NCBI RefSeq assembly: GCF_003432385.1
Contig: NZ_CP031841.1
Location: 682,001 to 746,000 of the forward strand
Source: Breoghania sp. L-A4
Lineage (GTDB): Bacteria; Pseudomonadota; Alphaproteobacteria; Rhizobiales; Stappiaceae
Direction of reading: 5' to 3'
DNA: 64,000 nt
Shown: one piece after another, positions 40,282 to 48,633 of the stretch
Position numbering within the stretch: the first letter of the stretch is position 1
Layout: each line of letters starts with the position of its first letter
Notes under the pieces: generated by a model
Told to the model about the DNA's origin: nothing
The model's input: only the letters and a program-made list of their open reading frames with translations
Databases searched by the model: none
Program-made: the position numbers and the translations under genes

Positions 40282-43200
40282 CTAAGCGATGTCGCTCAAC
40301 TCCATGTACCTCACCCAACCATCAATGAGCGCATCTGGCGTGTCTTCCTTTAAATACGGGAAAATCTCATTCATTAGTGCCCTAGCTGCGAGAACCTTAC
40401 CAGAAGACGCCGCTCGAACGGCCTCAATCGCTCCAGCGGGGTCAACGAAAAGGTTCCGCGTTAAAAAGCCAAGCAATACTCCATAAGAGGCAGGCGAGAT
40501 CCTAAGATTTTGCTGCGCGACCGCATTGTTCGCACCAACCAACCAAGGAAAATCAACAATCACCTGAACACCAGCGACCTCCGGAATTTCATCGGACGGA
40601 TCGCCGAAAAATGCCACCAACGAGGTCAAACAAGTCCTCTCGCGCGGTTCCTGATCTGTCTCACGGTCTCCCGCCGCGAATACGTCGACTCTCAGGGCGC
40701 CCATTGTCGACGTTAGTCCTATCCCCACTCCAGCCTCATCCGGCTCATCGAAATCCGGGTCTTTCAGAAGGGTTGCGACGGCCCCATGTTCCCAAACCGC
40801 GCCCGCATCATGATGTTCACCACCGACTGTAAGCGCCGCGATCTTCGCTACCGCGAATTCCCAATACTTCTTGGAAACTGCCTCAGCAGCACTTGCACCA
40901 AGACCGGAGGAAAAAGTGAAAGCCAATTCCGATATCTGGTAGTTCACGAACTCGCGAACTCGATCTCGGACTGCAACCTGACGATCTAACGGAAACATTG
41001 TTCCAAACTCGGCCGTTCCCAGAGCTACGTCCGAACTTCGCACTCCTTTGTCGAAAATTCGGCGCGCTTCTTGTCTAGATAGCAAAAACTCCTGATCCTG
41101 CTTTTTAAACAGCATCGGAATCGAGTCCTCGACGCATCCTAGTCTAACACGATGTGAAAGCCGAGCGGCGTCAAAGCGCTGAACTGGACCTGAGTAATCA
41201 GACTTCATTGAATTCAACAATTCTGAAGCAAAAAGAATTTTCCAAGTCAGTCCATCCGCGAAGCTCATAATGTCTAAAGAAATTTTGGAAGATTTGATCG
41301 CCTGAGCGTCATAAATCTGTTGCATTACGATTAAAGCGTTTGAGGCTGGCGCGCCACTAATCCAATGCAATAATCCTAGGAATATTCGCATACAAGCGTC
41401 ATGGATACCTTCCGGATACCTGGCCTGAAGGTGATTCAGAGGTTGATTCTTTACACTCCAATTGCGAAACTCCTTGAGAACTGTTTCAAAAGACTTCTGT
41501 GAGTCTTCTTCCCCTGGTACTTCGCTACAAAGCATTATCGCAATTCGCTCTGACAAATCACGCAAGTTTCTGTCGGCGTTCCAGTCTCCGACAAATCCCA
41601 CTTCAGGACAGTTTTCTATTACTCTTCGATGAGTTTCCTCCTGCACAATAATCGGCAACAACGCCAGTATGAAGGGCATTGGCCTTTCGGATGCATCCTT
41701 CCAGGACTTAAACATGGCTCTCATAGATCGCCGCAACGGCAGGACGGTTTCGATCTCAGTTCCAGTATCTATTACTGAAGCCCCCAACTTGGTGAGGCGA
41801 GGTCGCCCAAGGTATGGTTCGATTAGCATGAGATCATCAGATTGACATCCTAAAATTGTGAATCCCGTGGCCGCAGTGGCAAGATCCAATAATTTTGAAT
41901 TATCAGCTTTCTGCTGCCAAAATAGCGTCCGTTTTAGGTATTTGTTGACCAATTCTGTTTCTGTGGCTCCCGCTCGTTTTTGAACTCCATTTCGACCTGG
42001 CGTACCTCCTAAGAAGCGCATGCCGTCCAAAACTGATCGAACAAAAGGATATGTAATAATTTCGGGAGCCGCGTGCTTAGGTTCTTCGCCAGCTTGAATC
42101 GATCGAGTTGCGTTCACGTCTTTTCCGTCAAATAGTCTACTGGTAACCTCAGGCACGCCTCCGAAGTATTCATTAATAATGCGTGCGCAAGAGTCGCCAC
42201 GCGATTTCGAGACGAATATTACTACATTCGCTCTAGAAGAGGATTGGTTTAATCTTCCAGCTCTCCCAGCCATGTTGAAAAATGCATTCGTTGATAGTCT
42301 CTTATCTCCTCGCCCATCCGAAGGTCGTCGTTCACTCGATGGGAAGACAAGTGATCCAAAGAATACGTCGTCGACCTGAAGGTTGACACCGTAGCTCAGT
42401 GTTTCTGTTGCAATTATGATTTCCGATCTGACATCAGCGTCAATAGGCTTAGAAATATAATCCTCGATTGCATGACGAAGTCTGGGAGCTATCGAGGCGT
42501 TGTGCAAAAGTACACCGCTTGTGATTGCCAATTTTAATTCATCGCCGCTGATTGACATTTCTTGCTTGTCGACCGTTGCAGCCAGCTCCGTCAGTTCACT
42601 CAGAGATGGGTCCCATCCTGCCAGAGTATGCGAACGTTTAATACCTCCACGAACATACCTTGAGATTTCAAGCCCGATGTCTTTGGTATGGGAAAAGATA
42701 AGGAGCCTGTGCCCAGATGGATTTGAATACATCCAATCAACCACAAATTCCCGCACCACTTTGAGATACTCATCCTTCTTGCCTTCGGATTTGTTCTCAA
42801 TGCCTGCCATCGGTATTAGCGCCTCAAGTTGCGATAACCGGCTGGCGTTAGCCTTCATTTCTGCAGGTTCCAAATACGTCAACTCGTCACGCGCAAAACT
42901 TTTGAACGGAATTATTGTATATGTGCGTGTGTCGTTCGACCCAAGAAGCAAAAAGTTGAAGTCTACTGACTTTGGCCGAACATTTGATCGAGAGATTATA
43001 GGTGGATATTCACCCAGGGAATGGCTGTCAAAGTGTGTGAACATCGTTTTAAGGGCTGTCTCACTCACATTGTCTGTAGTCACGCCAATGATACGCAGTG
43101 GATTGTTCGCATCCAGGGACGTCGAGCGGCGCTCTTTCTCATATTTTATTTTCGCTAACAACGATTCAAGCACACATCCGCGATGCAGGTTTTCGATCAT

Positions 43201-44862
43201 GTGCAGCTCATCGATTATTACAAGATTGATTTTTCTTAGATAATCGGGAGACATTGACAAAAGCACGTTGGCCTTTTCGTAAACAAGGCATGCAACAAAG
43301 AAATCGCCCCGCGAAAGCGCGCCATCATCAGTGTGGTCCTCACCAGTAGAGAGGATCACACTCTTGGCTCTTAGTGCGTTTCTAGAAATATTTTTGTACA
43401 GAGGTTTCCAGACTCTGTATCTCTCTTGTGCAAGAGCTCTCGTTGGTGCAACATAAATAATCCGCGCTGTTTCTATACCGTACGGTTTTGCCAGCCCAAA
43501 CGCCGCCTCCGCAAGGGTCGTTTTACCCGACGATGTTCCTCCGGCCAAGATTATATCTTGGAATGGAGATTGAATTTTTGGAATTTCTTCCAAGAACTTG
43601 TTTTGTAGGTCAGTTAGCGTCCAGTCATCACGCGATTTTATCTCCCCCATGTTTCGTAACATTTTTAGGGCCACGAGATTTTCAGAATAGCATGAGTCTA
43701 AAAGCTGGTGGAACTTTGGACCGACAACAGGCTCTTCGATTTCACCCGCGCTCTTCGGAGATGCAGGGTCAACTTCTGAGTTCACATTCGCCTTATTTAT
43801 ACCGAGAGCTTTATCGAGTTGGTCGAAACTAGAGAGCGTTGTTTTGGTTTTCTCGATTGATACATTTCCTGATATATTAAATGTATACCAATCTGGGCGC
43901 TTTCTATCCTTTGCATCAGGATCAAACCATTGTGGTGCATCCACCCAATTATCACGCCACTCTTTCGCCTGGAGTGAAACCGACAAACGCTCCGGATCCA
44001 CCTCCCCAAACAGGACGCCATTTGCGTAGTGTTCGTCATCGTGTGCTTGGAATGCTGCCCCACTTTGAATGTGTAAGGCATTGCTACCATGATGTGTCGT
44101 TTGGCTCACAGTACTCTTGTGCCTGTGTCCGTGAAGATAGAGAACACCGTGCTCTGAAAGGATCTTAGATATTTTACCTTGCTCAGCATCTTCCAAATGG
44201 CTGATTGGATGGTGTCCTAAGACCAACTTAATTGAATCTCGCCGAGCCCGCCCGAGAGCATGTTCTAAAATGTCTTTGCCTACGAACAGTTTACCAAAAT
44301 CTGCTTCTCCCTGATCTGCACTGCCCTGGCACAACCACGATGTATTTAGTGCCACAATGCTGTATTTTTGCTTTTCGAAATCAATTTCGTCCAGGTGATA
44401 TGCACTATCAGAATTTAACCAGTCATTTCCTTGCACGTCCGGCCTTCGAACGAAATCCGAATAGAACGCAAATCTTTTCAAGCAGTCCCTTCGGTTGCCG
44501 CTAGAAATTTTCGATGGCCTGAGGTCCTGCGTCGGATCAAGTATCTGTGATCTAGTGTACCTGTCTGCATCGCGATCAACATCGTGATTCCCTGGAATAT
44601 AGAATATCTTGTTTAACCACCCACGTTGCTTTTGATCGGCCATTAGAGAAACAAGGGGCTCGTGAAATTCTAGACGATATCTTTCAAATTGCTCTTTCTT
44701 GCCACTTTGGCTGATGTCACCAGTGACAAAAAATACATTTGGAATCCAACCTTGCTTAAGTTGATTTTTGACCAACGCTAGGCATCGTTCAAAGGCTATG
44801 GACTCGACGAATGCATCGCAATGCTTTCCAGTGTGGAAATCCGAAAAATGTACCCAACGCAT
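40282..44862 (-). CDS. Mre11-like metallophosphoesterase fused to Ski2-like SF2 helicase (1526 aa)
   Basis: A very large two-enzyme protein. Residues 1-290 form a calcineurin-like phosphoesterase with all metal-site motifs: SDFH (Asp8, His10), GD (Asp49), GNHD (91-94), GHHP (216-219) and HGHRH (244-248), as in SbcD/Mre11. Residues about 435-875 form a Ski2/Hel308-type helicase: Walker A GTSSGKTT (442-449), APTRALAQ (472-479), DELH (551-554), LIFSHT (721-726), ATETLSYGVNL (818-828) and NMAGRAGRL (863-871). The last 650 residues are largely helical and unassigned. The gene is visibly more AT-rich than its neighbours, which suggests recent transfer. AAGGG lies 7 bases before the ATG. Probably nucleic-acid processing in defence; not proven. 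Confidence 0.85.
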   Translation of the reverse strand: MRWVHFSDFHTGKHCDAFVESIAFERCLALVKNQLKQGWIPNVFFVTGDISQSGKKEQFERYRLEFHEPLVSLMADQKQRGWLNKIFYIPGNHDVDRDADRYTRSQILDPTQDLRPSKISSGNRRDCLKRFAFYSDFVRRPDVQGNDWLNSDSAYHLDEIDFEKQKYSIVALNTSWLCQGSADQGEADFGKLFVGKDILEHALGRARRDSIKLVLGHHPISHLEDAEQGKISKILSEHGVLYLHGHRHKSTVSQTTHHGSNALHIQSGAAFQAHDDEHYANGVLFGEVDPERLSVSLQAKEWRDNWVDAPQWFDPDAKDRKRPDWYTFNISGNVSIEKTKTTLSSFDQLDKALGINKANVNSEVDPASPKSAGEIEEPVVGPKFHQLLDSCYSENLVALKMLRNMGEIKSRDDWTLTDLQNKFLEEIPKIQSPFQDIILAGGTSSGKTTLAEAAFGLAKPYGIETARIIYVAPTRALAQERYRVWKPLYKNISRNALRAKSVILSTGEDHTDDGALSRGDFFVACLVYEKANVLLSMSPDYLRKINLVIIDELHMIENLHRGCVLESLLAKIKYEKERRSTSLDANNPLRIIGVTTDNVSETALKTMFTHFDSHSLGEYPPIISRSNVRPKSVDFNFLLLGSNDTRTYTIIPFKSFARDELTYLEPAEMKANASRLSQLEALIPMAGIENKSEGKKDEYLKVVREFVVDWMYSNPSGHRLLIFSHTKDIGLEISRYVRGGIKRSHTLAGWDPSLSELTELAATVDKQEMSISGDELKLAITSGVLLHNASIAPRLRHAIEDYISKPIDADVRSEIIIATETLSYGVNLQVDDVFFGSLVFPSSERRPSDGRGDKRLSTNAFFNMAGRAGRLNQSSSRANVVIFVSKSRGDSCARIINEYFGGVPEVTSRLFDGKDVNATRSIQAGEEPKHAAPEIITYPFVRSVLDGMRFLGGTPGRNGVQKRAGATETELVNKYLKRTLFWQQKADNSKLLDLATAATGFTILGCQSDDLMLIEPYLGRPRLTKLGASVIDTGTEIETVLPLRRSMRAMFKSWKDASERPMPFILALLPIIVQEETHRRVIENCPEVGFVGDWNADRNLRDLSERIAIMLCSEVPGEEDSQKSFETVLKEFRNWSVKNQPLNHLQARYPEGIHDACMRIFLGLLHWISGAPASNALIVMQQIYDAQAIKSSKISLDIMSFADGLTWKILFASELLNSMKSDYSGPVQRFDAARLSHRVRLGCVEDSIPMLFKKQDQEFLLSRQEARRIFDKGVRSSDVALGTAEFGTMFPLDRQVAVRDRVREFVNYQISELAFTFSSGLGASAAEAVSKKYWEFAVAKIAALTVGGEHHDAGAVWEHGAVATLLKDPDFDEPDEAGVGIGLTSTMGALRVDVFAAGDRETDQEPRERTCLTSLVAFFGDPSDEIPEVAGVQVIVDFPWLVGANNAVAQQNLRISPASYGVLLGFLTRNLFVDPAGAIEAVRAASSGKVLAARALMNEIFPYLKEDTPDALIDGWVRYMELSDIA

Positions 44863-44928
44863 CCTTTGGCCCTTTCGGTAAAAACAATTTCTTGTTTAGA
44901 GTGCACAATGCGCCGCCAATTATCAACT

Positions 44929-45021
44929 TCATTGATGCCAAAGCGCCATGGCCTTCCCGGCAAGGTCACCAGCCGCGTTCTCGCCCTTTGCGATCGCGGG
45001 CATGACGGCCGGATGCGTCAT
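44929..45021 (-). CDS. 30-residue ORF coupled to the Trypco1-like gene (possible gene remnant)
   Basis: An ATG at 45021 overlaps the stop of the preceding gene (ATGA) and gives MTHPAVMPAIAKGENAAGDLAGKAMALWHQ in part, 30 residues, ending at 44929 just where the AT-rich helicase region begins. The coupling suggests a true second gene, now cut short. It may be the front of a lost effector gene, or a short natural partner. Very small, so uncertain. Confidence 0.35.
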   Translation of the reverse strand: MTHPAVMPAIAKGENAAGDLAGKAMALWHQ

Positions 45022-45377
45022 GTTGTGGTTGCCGCCTTCGGCTTTGGTTTCCAGACCAGCTTGACTTTCATCTGCGCCTCGGCGCTTGCCGACGCGAAGA
45101 CCACGCCTGCGCCGCCTACGAACTTCAACGTCAGTTCCAGTTCGGCTGTCTCCGGTGTGAGCTCGATGCCGGCGATGGTTTCCGACAGTGCATTGCCGGC
45201 AGCTTTGACCCGTGTGATGGCGGCCTCGAACGAGCCCTCGTCGAGGGCGGCTTTGGCCGCCGCAGCCCCTCCGGCGGGAACGAACCCCTTCGTCCGTGTT
45301 GATGACGCTTGAGCGTCTTCGTCCGGAACCTCGATAAGGATCTCTCCGTCAGGTGTATCGTATTTTAGGATTGCCAT
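45018..45377 (-). CDS. Trypco1-like (CU044_2847-family) protein
   Basis: A 119-residue protein from ATG 45377, fixed by GGAGGCGGGG upstream. The start KYDTPDGEILIEVPDED and the end AELELTLKFVGGAGVVFASASAEAQMKVKLVWKP follow the pattern of the small trypsin-co-occurring domain 1 family, which occurs next to caspase, trypsin or STAND-type conflict genes. It is divergent from the caspase-like gene with 80 bases between them. The family is thought to be an adaptor or protease-linked module; the mechanism is not established. Confidence 0.65.
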   Translation of the reverse strand: MAILKYDTPDGEILIEVPDEDAQASSTRTKGFVPAGGAAAAKAALDEGSFEAAITRVKAAGNALSETIAGIELTPETAELELTLKFVGGAGVVFASASAEAQMKVKLVWKPKPKAATTT

Positions 45378-45457
45378 CCCCGCCTCCAGTAATGTCTGAT
45401 GTCCAGTATTGGCTGCGGGTCGTAATTTGTTCAAGAAATAGCTTTGAGGCGTGACGC

Positions 45458-47614
45458 GTGGGCGAGAAGCATGCCCTTCTCATCGGAATGGATTTCTTTC
45501 AGGACGAGCGCTTGTCGCGGTTGCTCGCGCCGAAGGACGACGTCTATGCGCTGCGCGAGACGTTGTTGGCTTCAAAGATAGGTGCGTTCTCGTCCGCCGA
45601 GGTGCTGTTCAACAGCGAGCTCGTCGCGGTGCAGAGGGCTTTGCATCAGCTGTTCGATGAACGTGCCCCGGATGACCTGCTGTTTCTCTACTACACCGGC
45701 CACGGCCTGATCGACACGGACGGCGCTCTTCACCTGAGCTTACACAATTCCGACGCACGCACGCCCAGCATCGGTTCTCTTGAGGCTGAATTTGTTCGCA
45801 AGCGCATGCGGGCATCGCATGCCGAAGCGCAGATCGTTGTCCTCGATTGCTGCCACAGCGGCGCTTTCATGGGCGGCGCCAAACGCGGCGCGAATGAACC
45901 CGCGGTAACGGCACAGACGTTCGATACCGAAGGCAGGGGCCACTATATCTTGTCCGCCTGCACGGCGACGGAATTCGCTTTTGAAGCTGGCCAGTTGCGC
46001 GAGGGCGACCCGGACGCCCGGCCGCGCTCGATCTTTACCGAATGCTTCGTGCAAGGCCTGAAAACCGGGGACGCCGCGCCGCAGAGCGACACGATCACCA
46101 TCGACGCGCTCTACCACTACACCCGGGCCCGGGTGCTCGAGCGCAACATGCCGATGGACCCGCAGCGCTGGATCTCCGGCGGCAGCGGCGAGCTGGTCGT
46201 CGCGCGGAACCCGGAGGTGCGGGTGCCGGTGCCGGACGAATTGCGCAAGGAACTGCTTGAAGGCAGCAAGTTCGGACGGTTGGGGGCGGTGGCCGAACTT
46301 CGGAAGATGCTGGACGCTGGCGAGGCGTCCTATACGGCGCGGCAGGCGCGGGAGATTCTGGAAGAAGGCCTGCGGGATCCGGAATGGGTCGAGGTGGAGA
46401 GGGCCATTCAGGCAGCCCTATGCGGGCACAATTCCACGCCATCGGTTAAGCTTGGGCCCGTTGAGCACGAAAAATCTCGGTCTCTCAATGCGTTACTGTG
46501 GGCTTCCGGTGGAGGTGCCGCGTGTCTTCTGCTGTTCGCCACTGCCGCGTTGATCTCATGGACGGATCTCCAGCGTCAGTTTTGGTCGGTAGTAGGAGCG
46601 AGCGCCGACGTTCGACGTACGGAATTGGACGCTAATGCTCCGCGCGAAGCTATTCGGATGCGGGCAGAGGAACTCCCACTCACAGTCGCTATACCAACTT
46701 CGGAACTTGCGAAAGTGCCAACGGTAACATTGTACCAAAGCTCTCAAGTGGGGCCCGACGGCAATACGCGCATTATCGCTTGGTCCGATCCGGCCACGCT
46801 TCCTGATCTGGCCGTTCTTCGAGAGCAGCTTCCGGACGGAACATATGCTCCGGAAATGATCGTGGTCCCAGTTGGCAACTTCATGATGGGATCGCCTCAG
46901 TCGGAGGATCAGCGCAGCGATGACGAAGACGACACGCCCGGTCCCGGGGGCTCACAGGTCAAGGTGACGTTTACTCAACGTTTCGCGATCGGTAAGACGG
47001 AGGTGACCTTCGCGCAATGGGACGCTTGCGTTGCCGATGGTGGCTGCAATATGGATGCGGCAGACGACGTGTGGGGTCGGGGCGATCAACCGGTGATCAA
47101 GGTTTCCTGGGAAGACGCACAATCCTATGTGGCATGGCTGAACAAGAAACTGGTTGGGGACGAGAACGGCCCCTACGGACTGCCATCGGAAGCACAGTGG
47201 GAATATGCGGCACGGGCCCGGACGACGACACCGTTCTGGATCGGGAAAACGATTTCGACGGAGCAGGCGAACTACAATGGAGACGATGTTTATGGCGATG
47301 GTGCCAAAGGCGAATACCGGAAAAAGACAATCCCGGTCGGCAGCCTGAATGCGCCCAATCCTTGGGGATTGCACGACGTTCACGGCAACGTCTGGGAATG
47401 GGTGCAGGACGTTTACATCGACAGTTACGCCGGACTACCAACGGATGGCACGCCGCGCCTTCTCTCATCGAAAGACGCGGCTTCGGCCGATCGGGTTCTC
47501 CGCGGCGGTTCCTCGAATTTCGATCCGGGGGGCCTTCGCTCCGCGAATCGCCTCTGGCTCCAGCCGGTCATCCGGAGCGAAAACCTCGGCTTCCGCCTCT
47601 CCAGGACGATTTAA
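45458..47614 (+). CDS. Caspase-like protease with HEAT-like, membrane and formylglycine-enzyme-fold domains (718 aa)
   Basis: Residues 1-255 are a caspase (peptidase C14) domain with catalytic His82 (YYTGHG) and Cys132 (VLDCCHSG). Residues about 264-321 are helical, HEAT-like (GRLGAVAELRKMLDAGEASYTARQAREIL). A membrane segment follows (ALLWASGGGAACLLLFATAA, about 346-365), then a linker and a formylglycine-generating-enzyme/C-type-lectin-like fold (467-716: VPVGNFMMGSP, DVHGNVWEWVQD, RVLRGGSSNFDPGGLRSANR, NLGFRLSRTI). The FGE active-site Cys pair is not evident, so binding is more likely than catalysis. It starts with GTG after GAGG. I infer a membrane-anchored sensor-protease that triggers a suicide or signalling response. 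Confidence 0.82.
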   Translation: MGEKHALLIGMDFFQDERLSRLLAPKDDVYALRETLLASKIGAFSSAEVLFNSELVAVQRALHQLFDERAPDDLLFLYYTGHGLIDTDGALHLSLHNSDARTPSIGSLEAEFVRKRMRASHAEAQIVVLDCCHSGAFMGGAKRGANEPAVTAQTFDTEGRGHYILSACTATEFAFEAGQLREGDPDARPRSIFTECFVQGLKTGDAAPQSDTITIDALYHYTRARVLERNMPMDPQRWISGGSGELVVARNPEVRVPVPDELRKELLEGSKFGRLGAVAELRKMLDAGEASYTARQAREILEEGLRDPEWVEVERAIQAALCGHNSTPSVKLGPVEHEKSRSLNALLWASGGGAACLLLFATAALISWTDLQRQFWSVVGASADVRRTELDANAPREAIRMRAEELPLTVAIPTSELAKVPTVTLYQSSQVGPDGNTRIIAWSDPATLPDLAVLREQLPDGTYAPEMIVVPVGNFMMGSPQSEDQRSDDEDDTPGPGGSQVKVTFTQRFAIGKTEVTFAQWDACVADGGCNMDAADDVWGRGDQPVIKVSWEDAQSYVAWLNKKLVGDENGPYGLPSEAQWEYAARARTTTPFWIGKTISTEQANYNGDDVYGDGAKGEYRKKTIPVGSLNAPNPWGLHDVHGNVWEWVQDVYIDSYAGLPTDGTPRLLSSKDAASADRVLRGGSSNFDPGGLRSANRLWLQPVIRSENLGFRLSRTI

Positions 47615-48556
47615 TCTTGTTTCTTTACATCGTCTCTTCGGGGGTCCGGGGGCGGAGCCCCAGCGGGTCGTCGCTCTCTCAGCATTGTTGAAAACCGTCC
47701 ATTTCTAGGCGTCGCCTTCCGGTAAGGTGAAAGCGGGAAGGGAGCGCTTTCTTGGTGGGCTCAACGTAATCAAGGATCTTCCTCCGCTTACACACGCCAG
47801 TGTCGCGCACTTGTATTTCGAAAGCATCCTTCCTTCTAAGATCCGAAAAGGGGAGCGCCGATACACGCGCTACCAACTGAACCTGGCCGGAGAAACAGAA
47901 GGATGGAATCCGCCAACGACCCGGTTAAACAGCGGATCGCGGCGGCACTGGAAGGGGCGGGGTTCACGCCGAATAGCTCAACGCCTTCAATATTGCATAA
48001 GGCGCCACTGGGGGCGGGTGCGGGGCGCTAATGCATTGATATTTTTAAATTGATTTGTCCCTCCCCGGTGCACCATTATCTCAATTAAATCATTGGATTG
48101 ATTGCCTTTCAGGCAAGGGCGCGGGGCGCTTTTGGCACTGCTGCGGGCAAACGGCTTGCTGTGGTTCGTGTTGTTTGCCGCGCTGGTCTGAATTTTTCAC
48201 GGCACATTTACAAGCGCGCAAAGGGCGCGATACGCAATCTCACGGCCGGCCTTGCCCGGCTCCAGGAGCACGCGCGTCAAGTGCGTGGCGGCCGGAGCCG
48301 TGTTGACACCATTGATTTCCCCGACCCTTCCGGCCGGCAACGTGGCGACTCCACCAAACGGGCGGGCGCGGCGACTTTCGGCGAAGGCCGCCGAGAACCA
48401 TGCGCGCCACCGCCCTGTGTGTCTCGACCCGGCCCGGCCGCTCTGTTCAAATACGCTCCAACTTCCTGCAATCACAAGCAAAGTCGGCCGATGCCGGCGG
48501 GATCACGTGCGCGTTGCGCGCGGCGGGTCTCCGCGCGGCTTTTCATGAGTGCGAGC
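47615..48556. other. Gene-poor kilobase with a GC hairpin
   Basis: No convincing long gene lies here. A compact GGGGC-GGA-GCCCC hairpin occurs within the first 60 bases after the caspase-like stop. The remaining sequence looks like decayed coding or insertion-type DNA, and a possible 42-residue ORF lies at 47903-48031. I find no reverse transcriptase or template-repeat gene in this stretch. Confidence 0.5.
47903..48031 (+). CDS. Possible 42-residue ORF
   Basis: ATG at 47903 is preceded directly by AGAAGG. The product has a sensible helical start (ESANDPVKQRIAAALEGAG) and a Gly/Ala end. It may be the front part of a broken gene. Nothing else supports it. Confidence 0.25.
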   Translation: MESANDPVKQRIAAALEGAGFTPNSSTPSILHKAPLGAGAGR

Positions 48557-48607
48557 CGAATTATTTGACATTACAAAAATCCAGTTCATATTGACAAAAA
48601 TAATTCG
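48557..48607 (+). promoter_or_regulatory. Promoter with flanking 9-bp inverted repeat
   Basis: TTGACA (48565-48570) and TATTGA (48589-48594), 18 bases apart, precede the catabolic operon. CGAATTATT (48557-48565) and its reverse complement AATAATTCG (48599-48607) bracket them, a plausible operator, for example for the IclR protein encoded in the same operon. The GTG start at 48634 has GGGAGG upstream. Confidence 0.45.
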
Positions 48608-48633
48608 ACCCTGCGGTTGGGAGGCATGCAGAC

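Noticed and set aside
47727-48053. A 108-residue ORF after the caspase-like gene
   Set aside because: Arg-rich without domain, no ribosome site, and a better small ORF overlaps it in another frame.
48197-48481. A 94-residue minus-strand ORF in the gene-poor kilobase
   Set aside because: No motif, no neighbour support and no ribosome site; probably remnant sequence.
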